64,000 bases of DNA. Source: Hermodice carunculata. Taxonomy: Eukaryota > Annelida > Polychaeta > Eunicida > Amphinomidae. The stretch covers positions 54,536,971 through 54,600,970 of the forward strand of contig OZ026628.1 of assembly GCA_964020975.1 (NCBI GenBank), given 5' to 3'. Below, in pieces: positions 1 to 11,905 of the stretch. Under the pieces are notes generated by a model, which ran no database searches, had not been told where the DNA came from, and worked only from the letters and a program-made list of their open reading frames with translations. The position numbers and the translations under genes are program-made. How positions within the stretch are numbered: the stretch's first letter is position 1; each line of letters opens with the position of its first letter.

Positions 1-771
1 AGGCAAACCAAACTCTCAAAATGTATTAGGAGAATTACGTGACAAACTTTGGAGTGAATAGAAATGGGACAAGTGTCAGGCAAAAAGAAAGAAAAGAAAA
101 GAAGAAGATCCTGACCAAACCGGCACACAAACCAGGAAAGGCAAGGGAGCACGACAAGAGTAGATGGCTTTTACTGTAATTACTTGTCCGGTACATTTAG
201 GGTCATTATTTTCAGATTTCCTAACGCAATGTACGTGTGAAGCATGCACACAAACATTCGTTTCTTCAGGTTGTCAACATCTGGATGTCAACTTTCAAAG
301 AAATGAAAGACATTATCCTTTTATATGTTATGTGAGCAATTTGTCACTCGCACATGATGAGAGAATTTAACTTTTATAAAAGCGTTTGGTCATGCCTACT
401 GATTGGGATACGTCCCCCACCCCACCACGTGTCACAGATTAAACCGTTCTAGAACTTTCGTTCAATGAATATTTGCTCTTGGCATGTCATTTTAACGAGG
501 TTCTCCACAATTTAGCTGGGACATAAAGTCCTTAAGAAGACTGAAGTGGAACAAACTCTTTCCACGCTGTGTTTTTCAATACAACGATTAAGTATGGTTA
601 TATAATACATGTGTATGCCGCCACTGGATGCGGAATTATCTTGGAAACAAAAAGGTAGGTACCGTTCAAAACTACACATTTCAATGTGTTAGAGAAAATA
701 TATCAAGATGTTCTAGTTTGCCAAGCGTAATCACATATTGATACCAAATTGTCGGACCATTGCGTGTGGTT
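1..771. other. no gene recognised
   Basis: I see no conserved protein, RNA gene or repeat in this stretch. The only open frames are short, with ordinary composition and no recognisable motif. It lies downstream of the candidate last exon of the minus-strand JmjC gene, so it could be its 3' untranslated or flanking DNA. Confidence 0.3.
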
Positions 772-918
772 TTAAATGTAACGTTGACATTCGATGAGTT
801 TGCGTTCTCTTGTGCTTGCTGATTCGGTTTGTCTGGATCCGTACATTTTCAGTTGCGTCTCACACGGACTCAAGTTTGGGAACACATAGTTATATATCTC
901 ATGTACTGATTGATGCCC
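772..918 (-). CDS. candidate 3'-terminal exon, possibly of the JmjC gene
   Basis: Minus-strand frame ending in TAA at 774-772. The peptide runs from about HEIYNYVFPNLSPCE to RERKLIECQRYI and has the balanced composition of a real protein rather than of random AT-rich DNA. A T-rich tract followed by AG lies just upstream (around 918-940), so an acceptor is plausible. It is on the same strand as, and downstream of, the JmjC exons. At least one further exon would be needed between it and the exon ending at 3583, because that exon ends in phase 0 while this one would begin after one codon base. Assignment to the JmjC gene is inference only. Confidence 0.35.
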   Translation of the reverse strand, partial: GHQSVHEIYNYVFPNLSPCETQLKMYGSRQTESASTRERKLIECQRYI

Positions 919-1097
919 ACCATCCAAAAAAATTAAAAAACATCGGCTACTGCCGTCAGTTGTATGATCTTCTGCGAGGTCACTGCCAATCTGTATCCGC
1001 TGCAAATGTCTTTGGACAGTGCACTAAGCATAATAACATTTAATAACCGTCAACACTGTCTGCAAAGCACAATACACATATTACTTTTGCTTCCGAA

Positions 1098-1112
1098 GCC
1101 CCCCCCCCCCCC
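1098..1112. repeat. poly-C tract
   Basis: A mononucleotide C run interrupted once by G. It is a simple repeat in otherwise unannotated DNA. Confidence 0.85.
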
Positions 1113-1822
1113 GCCCGTGGCCACGCATTCTTGAAATTATTCATTTTACCCATGCCAGTTATAGCTTCGCTTGATTTCTGGTTGTCACCAAACTATGATA
1201 TCAGCGCCAAACGGTCCTCTTATGGGTCAATGACTTTTACCCATATTTCTGTGACGTCATGATCTACATTTTTTAAAGTTCGTGTTCTACATACCTTTCT
1301 ATGTTTTCCATAAAAGTGCACCAAGATTATTCTGTTTGATTGGGACTTTCTCCCGACAGTTTGGCTGTTCCTCACATAACTAACGTATGGCCAAGAAGCC
1401 ATTCCATTGTATGGATTGGACCATTTGAAGCAGCTATCTCCTTGCGGAAGCTCCCCTGATTTGCACGTGACCCTTACAGATCATTTTGCTGTCTTAATAT
1501 TTAACAGACATGTTTTAAAATGCATTTATGCCGCGAAAATTATTTTTGAGCATGGTTTTGCACCAGTTTGCTTTTACCTGGTAGGTTATCTTTGCAGTCC
1601 TTTTTTTTCTCGTTTTCATTTGACCTCTTTCGACTCAAAGTCAAGGTCATTGGCTATCAAATATGGTGACTCTAAAGTCCAGCAGAAAATATGGTTAGTC
1701 CTAATGTGTCTCAGTATGATAAGAACAATCTGTCGCAAAGGTGTCTTGTGATAGCTGTGCCATCAGTAACCTCTAGTTGATAGTTATGACCATCCGTGGC
1801 CTGATGACGATTGACTTGTACT

Positions 1823-2306
<484 letters not shown>

Positions 2307-2309
2307 GCT

Positions 2310-3582
2310 TTACATTCCGTCGGACTACAAAATGATAAATATCAGCATCTGAGGCTCTTTTCTGACACAAATAACATGGTGAAAGATCTTGCACCTTCGC
2401 ATATTATAAAAAAACCATGGGAGGAAAATTATAAAACAGTTCTGGAAATTAAGATACGTAAAATCAATTACATTCAATATAGTTAAACAACAGTTTCCTC
2501 TTGTGTTGCGACATTGATTTTAAGTTTATGTGGAATGGGTACATGCGGCCTGTGCGAGGTGCACATCAGCCATGAGTGGCTCGGGACTCGGGACTCGAGA
2601 CCAATCCCCACTCCCACGCAGACCACATGCTTTCACACGGTATGATGCTATTTCTGCTAAGAGCCAAAATCACACTGACATTCCATGCTAGATACCAGCC
2701 GCAAGAACCAAGAGCAGCTGGTGGAACGTTTACGGCTACTACCTGTATGACTCTGTTATCTTATGTGGCCAGTAATGAGTCAATGGCACCTGATATAATT
2801 GCTTTAAAAAAACTCTCCCTTGCATGACATCAGATGGGGTGATTTTCTGTTTCAGATATGCACAAAGTTAACAGCATGTGCTGCTAGTGTTAATTGCTTG
2901 CCCTATCAATGAAATAAACACATGGGAATATACCAAAGACTGTACTCAACCCTGGCTTTAGCCCCCATAACCAGGGTTAGAAACCAGTCGAGTTTTCTAG
3001 CAAAATGAATCTCTTATGTCGGGACTGCCAATTCTTTTCAGTATAAATTCTTTTTTAACTTTCTTGATATTCATTTATACTCTAAACTAAGTGAGGAGAC
3101 CACGTCACATTTTTGCTTCCAAATAGCTTGAACTTTGAGTCCCGAGATATTGTTCTTAATTTAGTAATGTTTAATAAGGTCTCTCTTCTCATTGTATTAT
3201 AAATGTCTTGGGTTCAAACATGTCACGACATATGAGGGACTCGCAATGTTTACTGCCATGAAAACCTATTTGTCAAGAGCCCTTAGTCTTTAGGTTGTCA
3301 GAGAAGTCAGTGTAGCTTTAGTTAGTAGGTCATGGTAATTTGTACATGAATTTGAAAGCATGATTGCCTTCGGTGTTTCAGACATAACGTTTTGTTGCCT
3401 TTTGTTTTATCTTGGTAAGCTGTGCTGATGCACCCAGAGGTGCCACACTGTAGGAGAGTAACCAAAACTACATACAGTACATAAGATTTGTGCGCTAACA
3501 TGCTCCATGCATGGCAAACGCCTGCTAAGCCCTGCAGGATATAAGCTCACAAACGCAATGCAAATGAAGTTAAATAGCCTAC
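2310..3582. other. presumed intron or 3' part of the JmjC gene, no exon recognised
   Basis: No conserved peptide or repeat family was found on either strand. If the terminal exon at 772-918 belongs to the JmjC gene, this is intronic and must hide at least one small exon that I could not recognise. Confidence 0.3.
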
Positions 3583-3710
3583 CTGATGAAACCAACCCTC
3601 CGGTACGTAAATGATATCACCCTGGTCAACCGTCACATTGTACACGGTGATCTTGCTCACGTCTGGGAACGTTTCTAAATTCACGTCACTTTGGTTGACT
3701 GGACTGGATC
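3583..3710 (-). CDS. JmjC-domain protein, exon with the third metal ligand
   Basis: Exon bounded by consensus sites on the minus strand: an acceptor ending CTACCAG before 3710 and a donor GTAGGC after 3583. It opens with two bases completing a codon and then reads 42 codons, ending in phase 0. The peptide finishes with GDIIYVPEGWFHQ, the conserved strand of JmjC/cupin-8 proteins whose histidine is the third Fe(II) ligand. Its entry phase fits the exit phase of the exon at 5674-5839 exactly, so the two may be consecutive. The family are Fe(II)/2-oxoglutarate oxygenases; the substrate cannot be told from the sequence. Confidence 0.85.
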
Positions 3711-3995
3711 CTGGTAGATTAAACACAAAATCAAATACACCATTGTAAAGTTCATAAGTTTGAAGGTAAATATCTGTTCAAGTATCTCCGTCCACATAAT
3801 ATGTGCATTCTCAGTATCCTACGTGGAAATTACAGTCTCCTGGAAAATTCCCTGTTAAAATTTAACTGTCAGAGTGCATGAAAGCAGCGTCGTAAAGTGC
3901 TGCGGAAATACCATACTCACAAACAACAGCTTAGGACATACTAAAGTAGCAGTAAGACACCACAGTATGCATTTTCCTTTTGTCGTTGGTACACG

Positions 3996-4111
<116 letters not shown>

Positions 4112-4119
4112 TGAAGCTC

Positions 4120-5090
4120 TCGTTCCAGAGGTGAGAATGTGTTTTGGTTGCATCGAAAGGCGAAAGTGATGTGTGCTTATATATTCCAAGCTGTCCGATG
4201 TTATCTTTCGATGCCTTCAAATGTTATTTTCAAAATTTTTGCCACCCCTTTAACTGTAGCATAAGTTCCAGGTCATAAAATATCCTGAATGAGGCTCATT
4301 TTTGCCATTGGAAGTTATACTTTGTACAAGAAATTATATGTACATAAACGCACGTTGTCCATTTTTTGTGGAGATACTATTATGTAAAAAAAATAACGGT
4401 ATATAATTGAATATGATTAAACATGTACTTGTGTATAAACAAATTATTGTTGTCATTTATGGCAACTCAATTTACCAGGGCAAACGCCGTCAGATTATCA
4501 ATGTTTCCCCATCTTGCCGAAAATTGTTGTAACTTATTTACTGCAGACTGATGAGTTTAATTCCATAGCGGTTTCCATGTATTGGTTTGCCTGAATGTTG
4601 AACATAGAACTTTTTGCTTTTGAGACAAAAATTCTCCATACACATTCCTTTGAGTAAAGCTATTATTTTCAACCACGTTGTGATTAAACACACAGTGCAT
4701 ATTATGCCAAATAACCTTTTATACTTGAATACGTTTATTTCGTTATCAAATCTGTTCACACAGATCTTGACAATAAAACAAAATGTACAACACAACACCT
4801 CAACCAAACTGTTATGGCACGAAACGAATATCATATGTTTGTGTGATCTTACCTGCGTCTAAAGAATCTAAAAAAGAAAGAAACCCCAGCGAATTTGAAC
4901 TTGAAGTATGGATGACATTGGAGCTTCTGGCAATGAACAGTTAACAGAATTTATATCGGCAGCTACATTCCAAGATTATGAAACACTTTTAATGTCCCAA
5001 TTCAAGACCCAGAATGAAGATGATTCTACCTGGGATCAAACATGTATGTTTGCCGTGTTGTCAGTGTGCCAGTGAATGTACTATTATATA
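4120..5090. other. intronic DNA, nothing recognised
   Basis: Part of the JmjC intron. It is AT-rich, with only short open frames on both strands and no motif or repeat family that I recognise. Confidence 0.3.
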
Positions 5091-5097
5091 CATAGTG

Positions 5098-5222
5098 CAT
5101 GTGGTGCCGTGTACTATTGGAGATTAGCATTCCGCGGGGAGTAATAGCACACGAGGCGTCTGCCGAATATGCTAATGCTCCCTGAGGACTGCTGATCTGC
5201 AATAGTACACGGCACCACATGC
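5098..5222. mobile_element. 125-bp MITE-like inverted-repeat element
   Basis: The ends form a perfect 23-bp inverted repeat (5098-5120 against 5200-5222, beginning GCATGTGGTGCCGTG). A partly self-complementary interior follows. The size and structure are those of a small foldback or MITE in the JmjC intron. No clear target duplication is visible and the superfamily is unknown. Confidence 0.75.
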
Positions 5223-5235
5223 AAATACACTTTAT

Positions 5236-5527
5236 GATATAGACTTATCATAACTAGGTGGAGCTTCTTCACTTCTCAACAAAATTAAGAAATTATTGCA
5301 GGGTTTTAAAATTTCGTTTGATCAAAACTGAACCTCAGAGTTTGTTATGCTACCACCAGACTTGACTACGTATATTTGACAGCTCCCCCTGGTGAGGAGT
5401 GAGGGTACTATACTTCAGGTGCTATTGATTTGCTGGTCGTGCACCATTGCAACATAGAATTTGCTTGACAGAGGGCCTTCGGCCAATCATAGAAGAAGCT
5501 CCGCCTAAGTATAATAAGTCTATATTA
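5236..5527. mobile_element. ~290-bp MITE-like element
   Basis: Imperfect terminal inverted repeats of about 34 bp (5236-5270 against 5492-5527, beginning ATATAGACTTAT). It follows the preceding small element by only about 14 bp. There is no coding capacity, and the superfamily is unassigned. Confidence 0.6.
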
Positions 5528-5673
5528 TAAAAAAAAAAAAAGAAGAAAGAAAACAATAGAAATTCATCATCCGGATTGATACTGTCACATTTGACCTGGT
5601 TTCTTAAAACTGGATATGTAAGCACTCTTACGAATATGTAATAAATGGGCACCCTCAGAATTAGGTTTCTCAC

Positions 5674-5839
5674 CTCTATGATGAGCATTATGGTCCAGGT
5701 AAAGATATCTGGCACTGTCCGGACTCATGATAATCCACTGGCGTTTGCCGCGCACTTGAGCCATAAATGTTTCGGTTACGTCCATGTGAATGTCACTGCT
5801 GGTGCCGCCATTATTCATGAACATCGCCACCTGCTTAAT
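5674..5839 (-). CDS. JmjC-domain protein, exon with the HxD motif
   Basis: A 166-nt exon. The acceptor TTCTTCAG precedes 5839 and the donor GTGAGA follows 5674. It begins in phase 0 with IKQVAMFMNNGG, continues through SSDIHMDVTETFMAQVRGKRQWIIM and ends one base into a codon, matching the phase of the next exon at 3710. His-Met-Asp is the HxD pair that binds Fe(II). The strand 'QVRGKRQWIIMSP' fits the cupin core of JmjC proteins. Together with the histidine of the next exon the catalytic triad is complete, so there is no sign of lost activity in this exon. Confidence 0.88.
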
Positions 5840-6092
5840 CTGAAGAATATTGCATACAGGAGGGCTAACCTACACTGTACAAGAGTATGAAGGCATAAAC
5901 GTAGCAATAAGAGCGACGAGAGCGTCTAGTATATTCTGTCATTATGCTCCAGGGGCAAAGCGCCCAGAGCATATGAAAGCGCGACGGGTCAGTCTGATAG
6001 GTATCATCTCATACATGTCCAAAACTTTTGCACACAGAGCAACATAATAAAACAAAACAACAATAATCATGAATGCGTTCGAAATTAATAGT

Positions 6093-6515
6093 TGCTATTA
6101 TAAAAATGAAGTCTGTCTCTGTTGTTGTCATTGGCATGTAACAGCGCGGTTCTTGGTAGGCATTTTTCATGACGTCGCTATCGCGACGTCATGAAAAATG
6201 CCTACCATACCGCGCTGTTACATCCCAATGACAACAACAGAGACAGACTTCATTTTCTATATTTATATTCATATTAACATTAATACTAGAATTAAATTTG
6301 TCATGAATATTTTGTGCGTAAAAGTTTTGATAGCCACTGCGAAGGACCTTTTGTTTATCAGTGGGAGGAGCTATGGTTGTGGCCAGCCGCTTGTTACGTA
6401 GGGGCAAGTAGGCACTGGCACGTGCCGTGCTGTACATGATGTTACCATCGATTGATGAAAACAAAATGTGTCCCTATTCTTTCAATGCTAACAAAAACTC
6501 CGAATGTAAATATAA
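6093..6515. mobile_element. MITE with a long palindromic head, copy 1
   Basis: About 150 bp of near-perfect palindrome (arms 6103-6178 and 6183-6258, 4-nt loop) is followed by about 260 bp of unique tail ending near ACTCCGAATGTAAAT. The whole unit recurs at 7232-7650, and half of the palindrome recurs at 51268-51357, so it is a dispersed family. This copy sits in the JmjC intron between the exons at 5674 and 8011. No coding capacity was seen. Confidence 0.85.
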
Positions 6516-7231
6516 AATGTTTGCGGGAGGAAGTGTCAAAATTACAAACCTGTGCATTCTTCAGTAAATTGTTTCAGAACTTCCTGTCTGAGTCTAATTT
6601 ATTTGCTTGTGTGTGTGAGTGTATGTGTGTGTGTTTGTGTTTGCAGTTTTGTACATTTTTTTAATAACTCGAACGTGTATGCTGCTTGACACATGTCAAT
6701 TAGGAGCAAAAGTTTTCTCACCATCTTAATCAAAGTATTGCAGTGTAAATATTTAGGCCAGATAATATCTTTCGTCATTCTTGGACTAATGGTGGCATCC
6801 AGGTAAACATCTTTCGTATCAAGGAGGCTGAAAAGAGACGGCGTAACAAGCTAAGGCACATCACATGTTTATCAAGGAACATCATAATCAAATATTGCAT
6901 CAGTTTTTACTTTGCGGCATATATTTCGCTTCAAATTGAGATACTTTAGTGATGACGGTTTTGAAACCTTTATAATCATCTGTAGTTATAATGCACTATA
7001 CTACGTCCCTGATGCAGGCGCGTCACATACTTAGTTGTAACAATGTTAAACACCATGTGATCTGCAGTGAGGTACTGCTTTTAAATAACACTAGAAAATG
7101 AGAATTCACCCTCAAACATAAAATAATGTAAGATAACTGCTGGTCTATAAAATGAAAATACGAACTGCTGTTCAAGCTGCAATAAGAGTACAAAGAAAAC
7201 TACTCCACGCCTGATTAATTAATACATTATC

Positions 7232-7650
7232 ATTGCAAACATTATAAAAATGAAGTCTGTCTCTGTTGTTGTCATTGGCATGTAACAGCGCGGTTGTGGG
7301 TAGGCATTTTCTTCATGACGTCGCTATCAAGCGCGCTGTTACATGCCAATGACAATAACAGAGACAGACTTCATTTTTTATATTTATATTCATATTAACA
7401 TTAATACTAGACTAGAGTTAAATCTGCATGACTATTTGTGCGTAAAAGTTTTGATAGCCACTGCGAAGGACCTTAAAAATGTTTATCAGTTGGAGGAGCT
7501 ATGGCCTATGGGTGTGGCCAGCCGCTTGTTACGTAGGGGCAAAGTAGGCACTGGCACGTGCCGTGCTGTACATGATGTTACCATCGACTGATGAAAACAA
7601 AATTTGTCCCTATTCTTTCAATGCTAACAAAAACTCCGAATGTAAATATA
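7232..7650. mobile_element. MITE with a palindromic head, copy 2
   Basis: Direct-orientation second copy of the 6093-6515 element. The palindromic head (about 7240-7378) is slightly eroded, and the tail matches closely to ACTCCGAATGTAAATATAAT. It lies in the same JmjC intron, about 1.1 kb from the first copy. Confidence 0.85.
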
Positions 7651-8010
7651 ATGAAATAACGAGCAGCTGAGGCGTGATGAAAGTGTTCATGACTCTTTAC
7701 ATCAATCAATTCAAGAATGTCATGCATATATGTCTGACGTATAATGTGGGGTCCAACCTTGGTTTTGTAAGCTATTTTCGCCCTTGGAAATGAGAGCGAT
7801 TGCATTCAACTGCACTGCACTGTTCAAACATGGATAGCATAATACTATACTGCACATGATTCAAACGAGTTCAGTCTCGCATCTGTTGCTTTTATACCTT
7901 CTTTATAGTAGAAAACTGCGTGAGAGTTTTTAGTTTCCTTTACCTTTCAGCCCTTTCCCAACCAGGAAATGGTTAAAATTCACTTTTGTAAATGAACCTG
8001 CGACACTTAC

Positions 8011-8455
8011 TTTACAAACTCGCGCATCGTCATTGGGAGCATAGAACTGGTGGAACTTATCATAAATCTTCTTGAATTGAATCTGGAACCAACCATCTCC
8101 GAAGGCTTCTTTAAAATATGTCATATTGGGCCACATGGCCACTGCTGGCCAGTCCTTGGCGCCACCTTTGACCAATAGTGGGCGTGATTTACGTATATAG
8201 TCCCTGTAAAATACATCCGGTTATGGAAAAAAAACTCAGTGTTTCAATTTCCTGTGGTTCTTGTTGGTGGTGACCAAAAGAAAGTCTGTGGCCCCGCGGA
8301 CCTTTGTCACATTGCTGACTGCTGCTGTATGTTTGGGAGAAAGGAACTTGGTGGCATTCAGAGTACCGTATCTTAGACCAGTCGATCTTCCAGTCAGACG
8401 CATAGTTAAGCTGCAGAGCGGCAACGGCACACAACACTTGTAGATATCGGGACAT
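8011..8455 (-). CDS. JmjC-domain protein, first coding exon(s), possibly damaged
   Basis: ATG at 8455 gives a short basic start and a hydrophobic stretch (MSRYLQVLCAVAALQLNYA) that reads as a signal peptide, suggesting a secreted or ER-luminal protein. It is followed by DWKIDWSKIRYSECHQVPF and a GHHQQEP segment. The 3' part reads DYIRKSRPLLVKGGAKDWPA, the usual entry to a JmjC/cupin-8 fold, and ends at a GTAAGT donor before 8011 in phase 0, matching the next exon. The two parts are in different frames. Either a short intron with a weak donor (about 8301) and the acceptor TTTTACAG (8204) lies between them, or this is one exon broken by an extra base in a run of eight T (8234-8227) and a TAA (8223-8221). 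The second reading gives the family-like PDVFYRDYIRKSRP. Confidence 0.75.
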
Positions 8456-8489
8456 TCTGCGCAAGGATTGAAAAAAGATATGCGTTAAT

Positions 8490-10915
8490 CAACGAAAACC
8501 TTGGTTGCTCTCAAGTACGCAGAATATATTGACATTTTAAGTACGCAAGTATATGAAAATCCCAAACGGTTCTGGTCATTTTTAGAGCAAAAACCAAGTG
8601 CAAAAACTTACCTAATTTAATCAAAGTGTTTGGACAGGAATTTTCTACCCCCGAAACAGAAGCGTCAGTCTTTAGTGGCTTTTTTATTCTGTCTTTAATC
8701 ATGATAGTCAATCCCTGCCTTGCCCAGAATTCGCTACATTTTTGGATCCGAGACTGTCTCACTGCACATTCTCAACCGAAGCAATAAAGAAAATACTTCA
8801 TAACCTTGACCCAAACAAAGCCATTGGGCCTGACAAATATAGGGTCGCATCTTGAAAGAATGCACAGTTGAACTATCCCCCTCACTAAAACTTCTTTTTG
8901 CAAAATCTATGGAACAAGGAAAAATTCCATCTCAATGGAAAGATGCAAACGTAATTCCGGTCCATAAGAAAGGTAACTGTGAAGACGTTGATAACTATCG
9001 ACCGATATCATTACCTATTGTAAGTAAACTGATGGAGCGATGTGCTCTAAACCACATGATTCCTGTGCTTAAGAACGTACTCCACCAGTTTCAACAATGC
9101 TTCCTTAAGGGTAAGTCTTGTGCCACTCAAATGGTGGACTGTGTCCATAAATTGGGTGAAAATCTAGATAAGACGACTTAGGTTGATGTATTGTATCTCG
9201 ATTTTACCAAAGTCTTGGACTCTGTGTCCCACCACCTGTTACTGAAAGGGGGTAAGGGGGGATGTCAGTACGCTGGTACAGGTAATTATTTTTCTAGAGT
9301 AAGTAGTACGGAAAATAAAAATCTTTCAAAATTTTGGATAGTACGAAGTACGTAAAATAAGAGGGGGCTTCCAGTACGCCAGTACGGTAAATAAAAAGCC
9401 CCAGTACGCCAGTACGGGAAACCCCTTTCCCACCCTCGTTACTGCACAAATTAAAGAGCTTTGGTATCAATGGTCATCTCCACGATTGGTTTACTAGCTA
9501 TAAAACGGGTCGAAGGCAGTGTGTCCTAGTAGAAGGGTCTCACTCTGAGTGGAATTCTGTCGCATCTGGTGTTTAACCAGGGTTCTATTTTAGGATCTTT
9601 CCTGTTTTACTATATATTAACGACATGCCCCTCACTCTCTCAAACGGCACAACCATGTTCCTTTTTTGCAGACGATTCCAAATGTTTTCGGAAAATTCAT
9701 TAGGAAGATGATGCACGTGTACTGCAAAATGATATAGAGAAACTAGTCTCTTGGAATAAATTATGGGGTATGAAGTTCAACGCTAACAAATGCAGCATCC
9801 TCACTCTCAGCAGGTCCCACGCTCCTGTTGTTTTTACCTACAGTATGGACAATACCCCACTAAACCGGATATCCTCCTAAAATGACCTTGGCTTCGGATT
9901 AGACACTTCCCTCAACTGGTCAAATCATGTTGCCAAGTGTTGCATTAAAGCTAACGGTGCCCGGGGTGTAATAAAAAGAACATGCGGGTACAAAGCTCCC
10001 CCTGAAGCAACCAAAGGACTCTACATTGCTTTAGTGCCGAGTCATCTTGAATATGGCACGATTGTGTGGGGTGTTACTAACAAGAAAAGTCTAATGGCGC
10101 TGGAAAAATATTCAAACAAGGGCGACCAGATACATCTTAGGGTCTCCCTTCTCTGAATCGTACAAGTCCCGCCTTGCCAAATGTAATCTACTCCCATTGT
10201 CTTATAGGCGTGAACAACGGGATCTTGTGTTCTTGTACAAATGTGCTAATGGTTTTTACGAGGTAAATTTCTTCAATATATTCCCCATTCAAACAGACTT
10301 GAGAAATTTGCGTACTTCCGACAATAGTCTACGTTTCAAAATAACCAAATGTAAAACAGAAACTTTCCGTTCATCCTATGTAAATCGCTCTATTTACACT
10401 TGGGACATCTTACCCTCCCACATCCGTGATTCTCAATCTATCCATATTTTGAAAAGTGGACTAAATACTTACTACAGCAAGTTGCAACAAGAGTAGTTTG
10501 ACTCGTCCAATACGTGTACATGGCTGAGTAGGTGTTTCTGTGCAAAATGCAGGAAGCAGATTATTGTTATCGACTGCTTACGATTTTTGTAAACTTTTTA
10601 AAAGTATCAATGACACTAAGTATCTTAATTTGACAAATTATTTTACGAGGTAGTCTGCTCGAGCTCCTTATATTTGTATTTTAAACGCGGACATTTGTTT
10701 TATCGTCTTTGACCTTTTAAATCAATCATCACCATTATTATCTAGTGATTGCTGTACTCATCTCTATTGCTAATCATAGATGGGGAGTCAACTTCTATAG
10801 GTGTAATCACCTGTTTGACTCTTCCAAGTCGGCAGTATTTGTTTTCATGTGTTTTATTTTCCTTTGATCTTGATGTACTGCTGATTGAAGCTCAATAAAT
10901 AAAGAAAAAAAATCT
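8490..10915 (+). mobile_element. 5'-truncated, decayed CR1/L2-like LINE
   Basis: Recognisable pieces in order: an endonuclease-RT linker (around 8560-8630), GPDK at about 8830, then WKDANVIPVHKKG and NYRPISLPIVSKLMER of the RT at 8940-9040, then remnants of the DD box region near 9660. The C-terminal piece 10197-10496 carries the FRSSYVNRSIYTWDILPSHIRDS signature. Multiple stops and frameshifts show it is old. The 3' end is A-rich (about 10890-10912) without a long poly(A). It is truncated only about 40 bp upstream of the JmjC start codon, so it occupies that gene's promoter side. Confidence 0.85.
9248..9442. mobile_element. ~190-bp insertion within the LINE, MITE-like
   Basis: It interrupts the LINE RT frame and is flanked by a repeated GTTACTG, which reads as a target duplication of 7-8 bp. 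The ends are G-rich and C-rich and roughly inverted. The interior repeats the motif CAGTACGCCAGTACGG. An 8-bp-type duplication would suit a hAT element, but the family is not certain. Confidence 0.6.
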
Positions 10916-10954
10916 CTGCACTAAATGGTTTAAAACGCCAGATATGGGAAATGC

Positions 10955-11108
10955 ATCATGGCTTTACTGGAAGACTGCATTCATCTGTAACCCAGCGAAT
11001 TTGTCATAAAAGAATTCTACTGTTATCTGCGCCATTGATCCTGAATTCTAATGCACAGTTTTAAATCACCAGAGAGTAAGTCAATATCCCCCACGGGCAC
11101 GTCATGAA
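10955..11108. repeat. ~150-bp direct repeat, left copy
   Basis: Closely matches 11758-11905 (TGGAAGACTG...AAAAGAATTCTACTGTTATC...CACGTCATGA). The pair brackets the 622-bp MITE. It may be part of a larger repeat or a duplicated host segment. Confidence 0.75.
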
Positions 11109-11730
11109 TAGACTTGCACAAGTCCCTGGTGCATGTCCCTATTTTCCCATCCCGCGGTCCCACCCAGAAGTGCGATACATTTTCCCCTCCACAAAGTTAA
11201 CTGAATAACATTATGCCAACTACACGGTGTTATTAAGTAGGTCCTACTATTATTTTTTTTTTTAACTGGTCGACACTGCCGCCGTGTCGGTTTCAACAGT
11301 AGCAGCTATTGAGTCCTGGTCAGTTCTAATCCCATTACCATTGCGAGTGGAAAGTGGCCTTCGATGAATGCATGGCTAGTCACTGGCCACTCAAGCGAGA
11401 CAAAGCGGACCGTCTCCCTCCGGCTGCCGACACCAGGCCGCCCTCCACCTGACGCGGTGCACTGCAATTAATCCATCATTACACAGTAGCTCAATTAACA
11501 GCTTATGAAGAGGAGTGCGTTATGACCGCTCGCTTGTCTGTGTGATAAGAAACACAGTGCAGACCGCCCGGCGCTAATCATCTGGAGTCAATGTTATCTG
11601 GTTAGATACACGTTCCACGCCAATCAGCTAGGCAAAGCTACGACGTGTGTTTACTTAAAATTTAATTTGGCAATGAATTTGATTTTAAATAGAATACGGA
11701 GGACAGTCCAGTGAGACTTGAGCAAGTCTA
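11109..11730. mobile_element. 622-bp MITE with TAGACTTGC ends, copy 1
   Basis: Terminal inverted repeats TAGACTTGC(A/T)CAAGTC (11109-11125 and 11714-11730) enclose a non-coding interior. A second copy starts at 29332, where a 9-bp duplication TGAAGCAAT defines the ends; a third, partial, reversed piece lies at about 49620-49692. Here the two flanks show no matching duplication; instead each is part of a 150-bp direct repeat. A 9-bp duplication suggests a MULE-type element, with no transposase inside. Confidence 0.85.
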
Positions 11731-11757
11731 CACGCGTGGTAAGTTCCATCAAAGCTA

Positions 11758-11905
11758 TAATGGAAGACTGTATCCATCTGCAACCCAACAAATTAGTCGC
11801 AAAAGAATTCTACTGTTATCTACATCATAGATCGTGAATTCTAATGCATAGTTTTAAATCACCTAAAGAATGAGACAAAACCCTCAGGCACACGTCATGA
11901 CAGGA
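11758..11905. repeat. ~150-bp direct repeat, right copy
   Basis: Partner of 10955-11108, in the same orientation, on the other side of the MITE. Differences between the copies are scattered single bases, so the duplication is not recent. Confidence 0.75.

Noticed and set aside
5098-5222. CRISPR-like or attachment-site repeat
   Set aside because: A single inverted-repeat pair in a eukaryotic intron; no array or integrase context.
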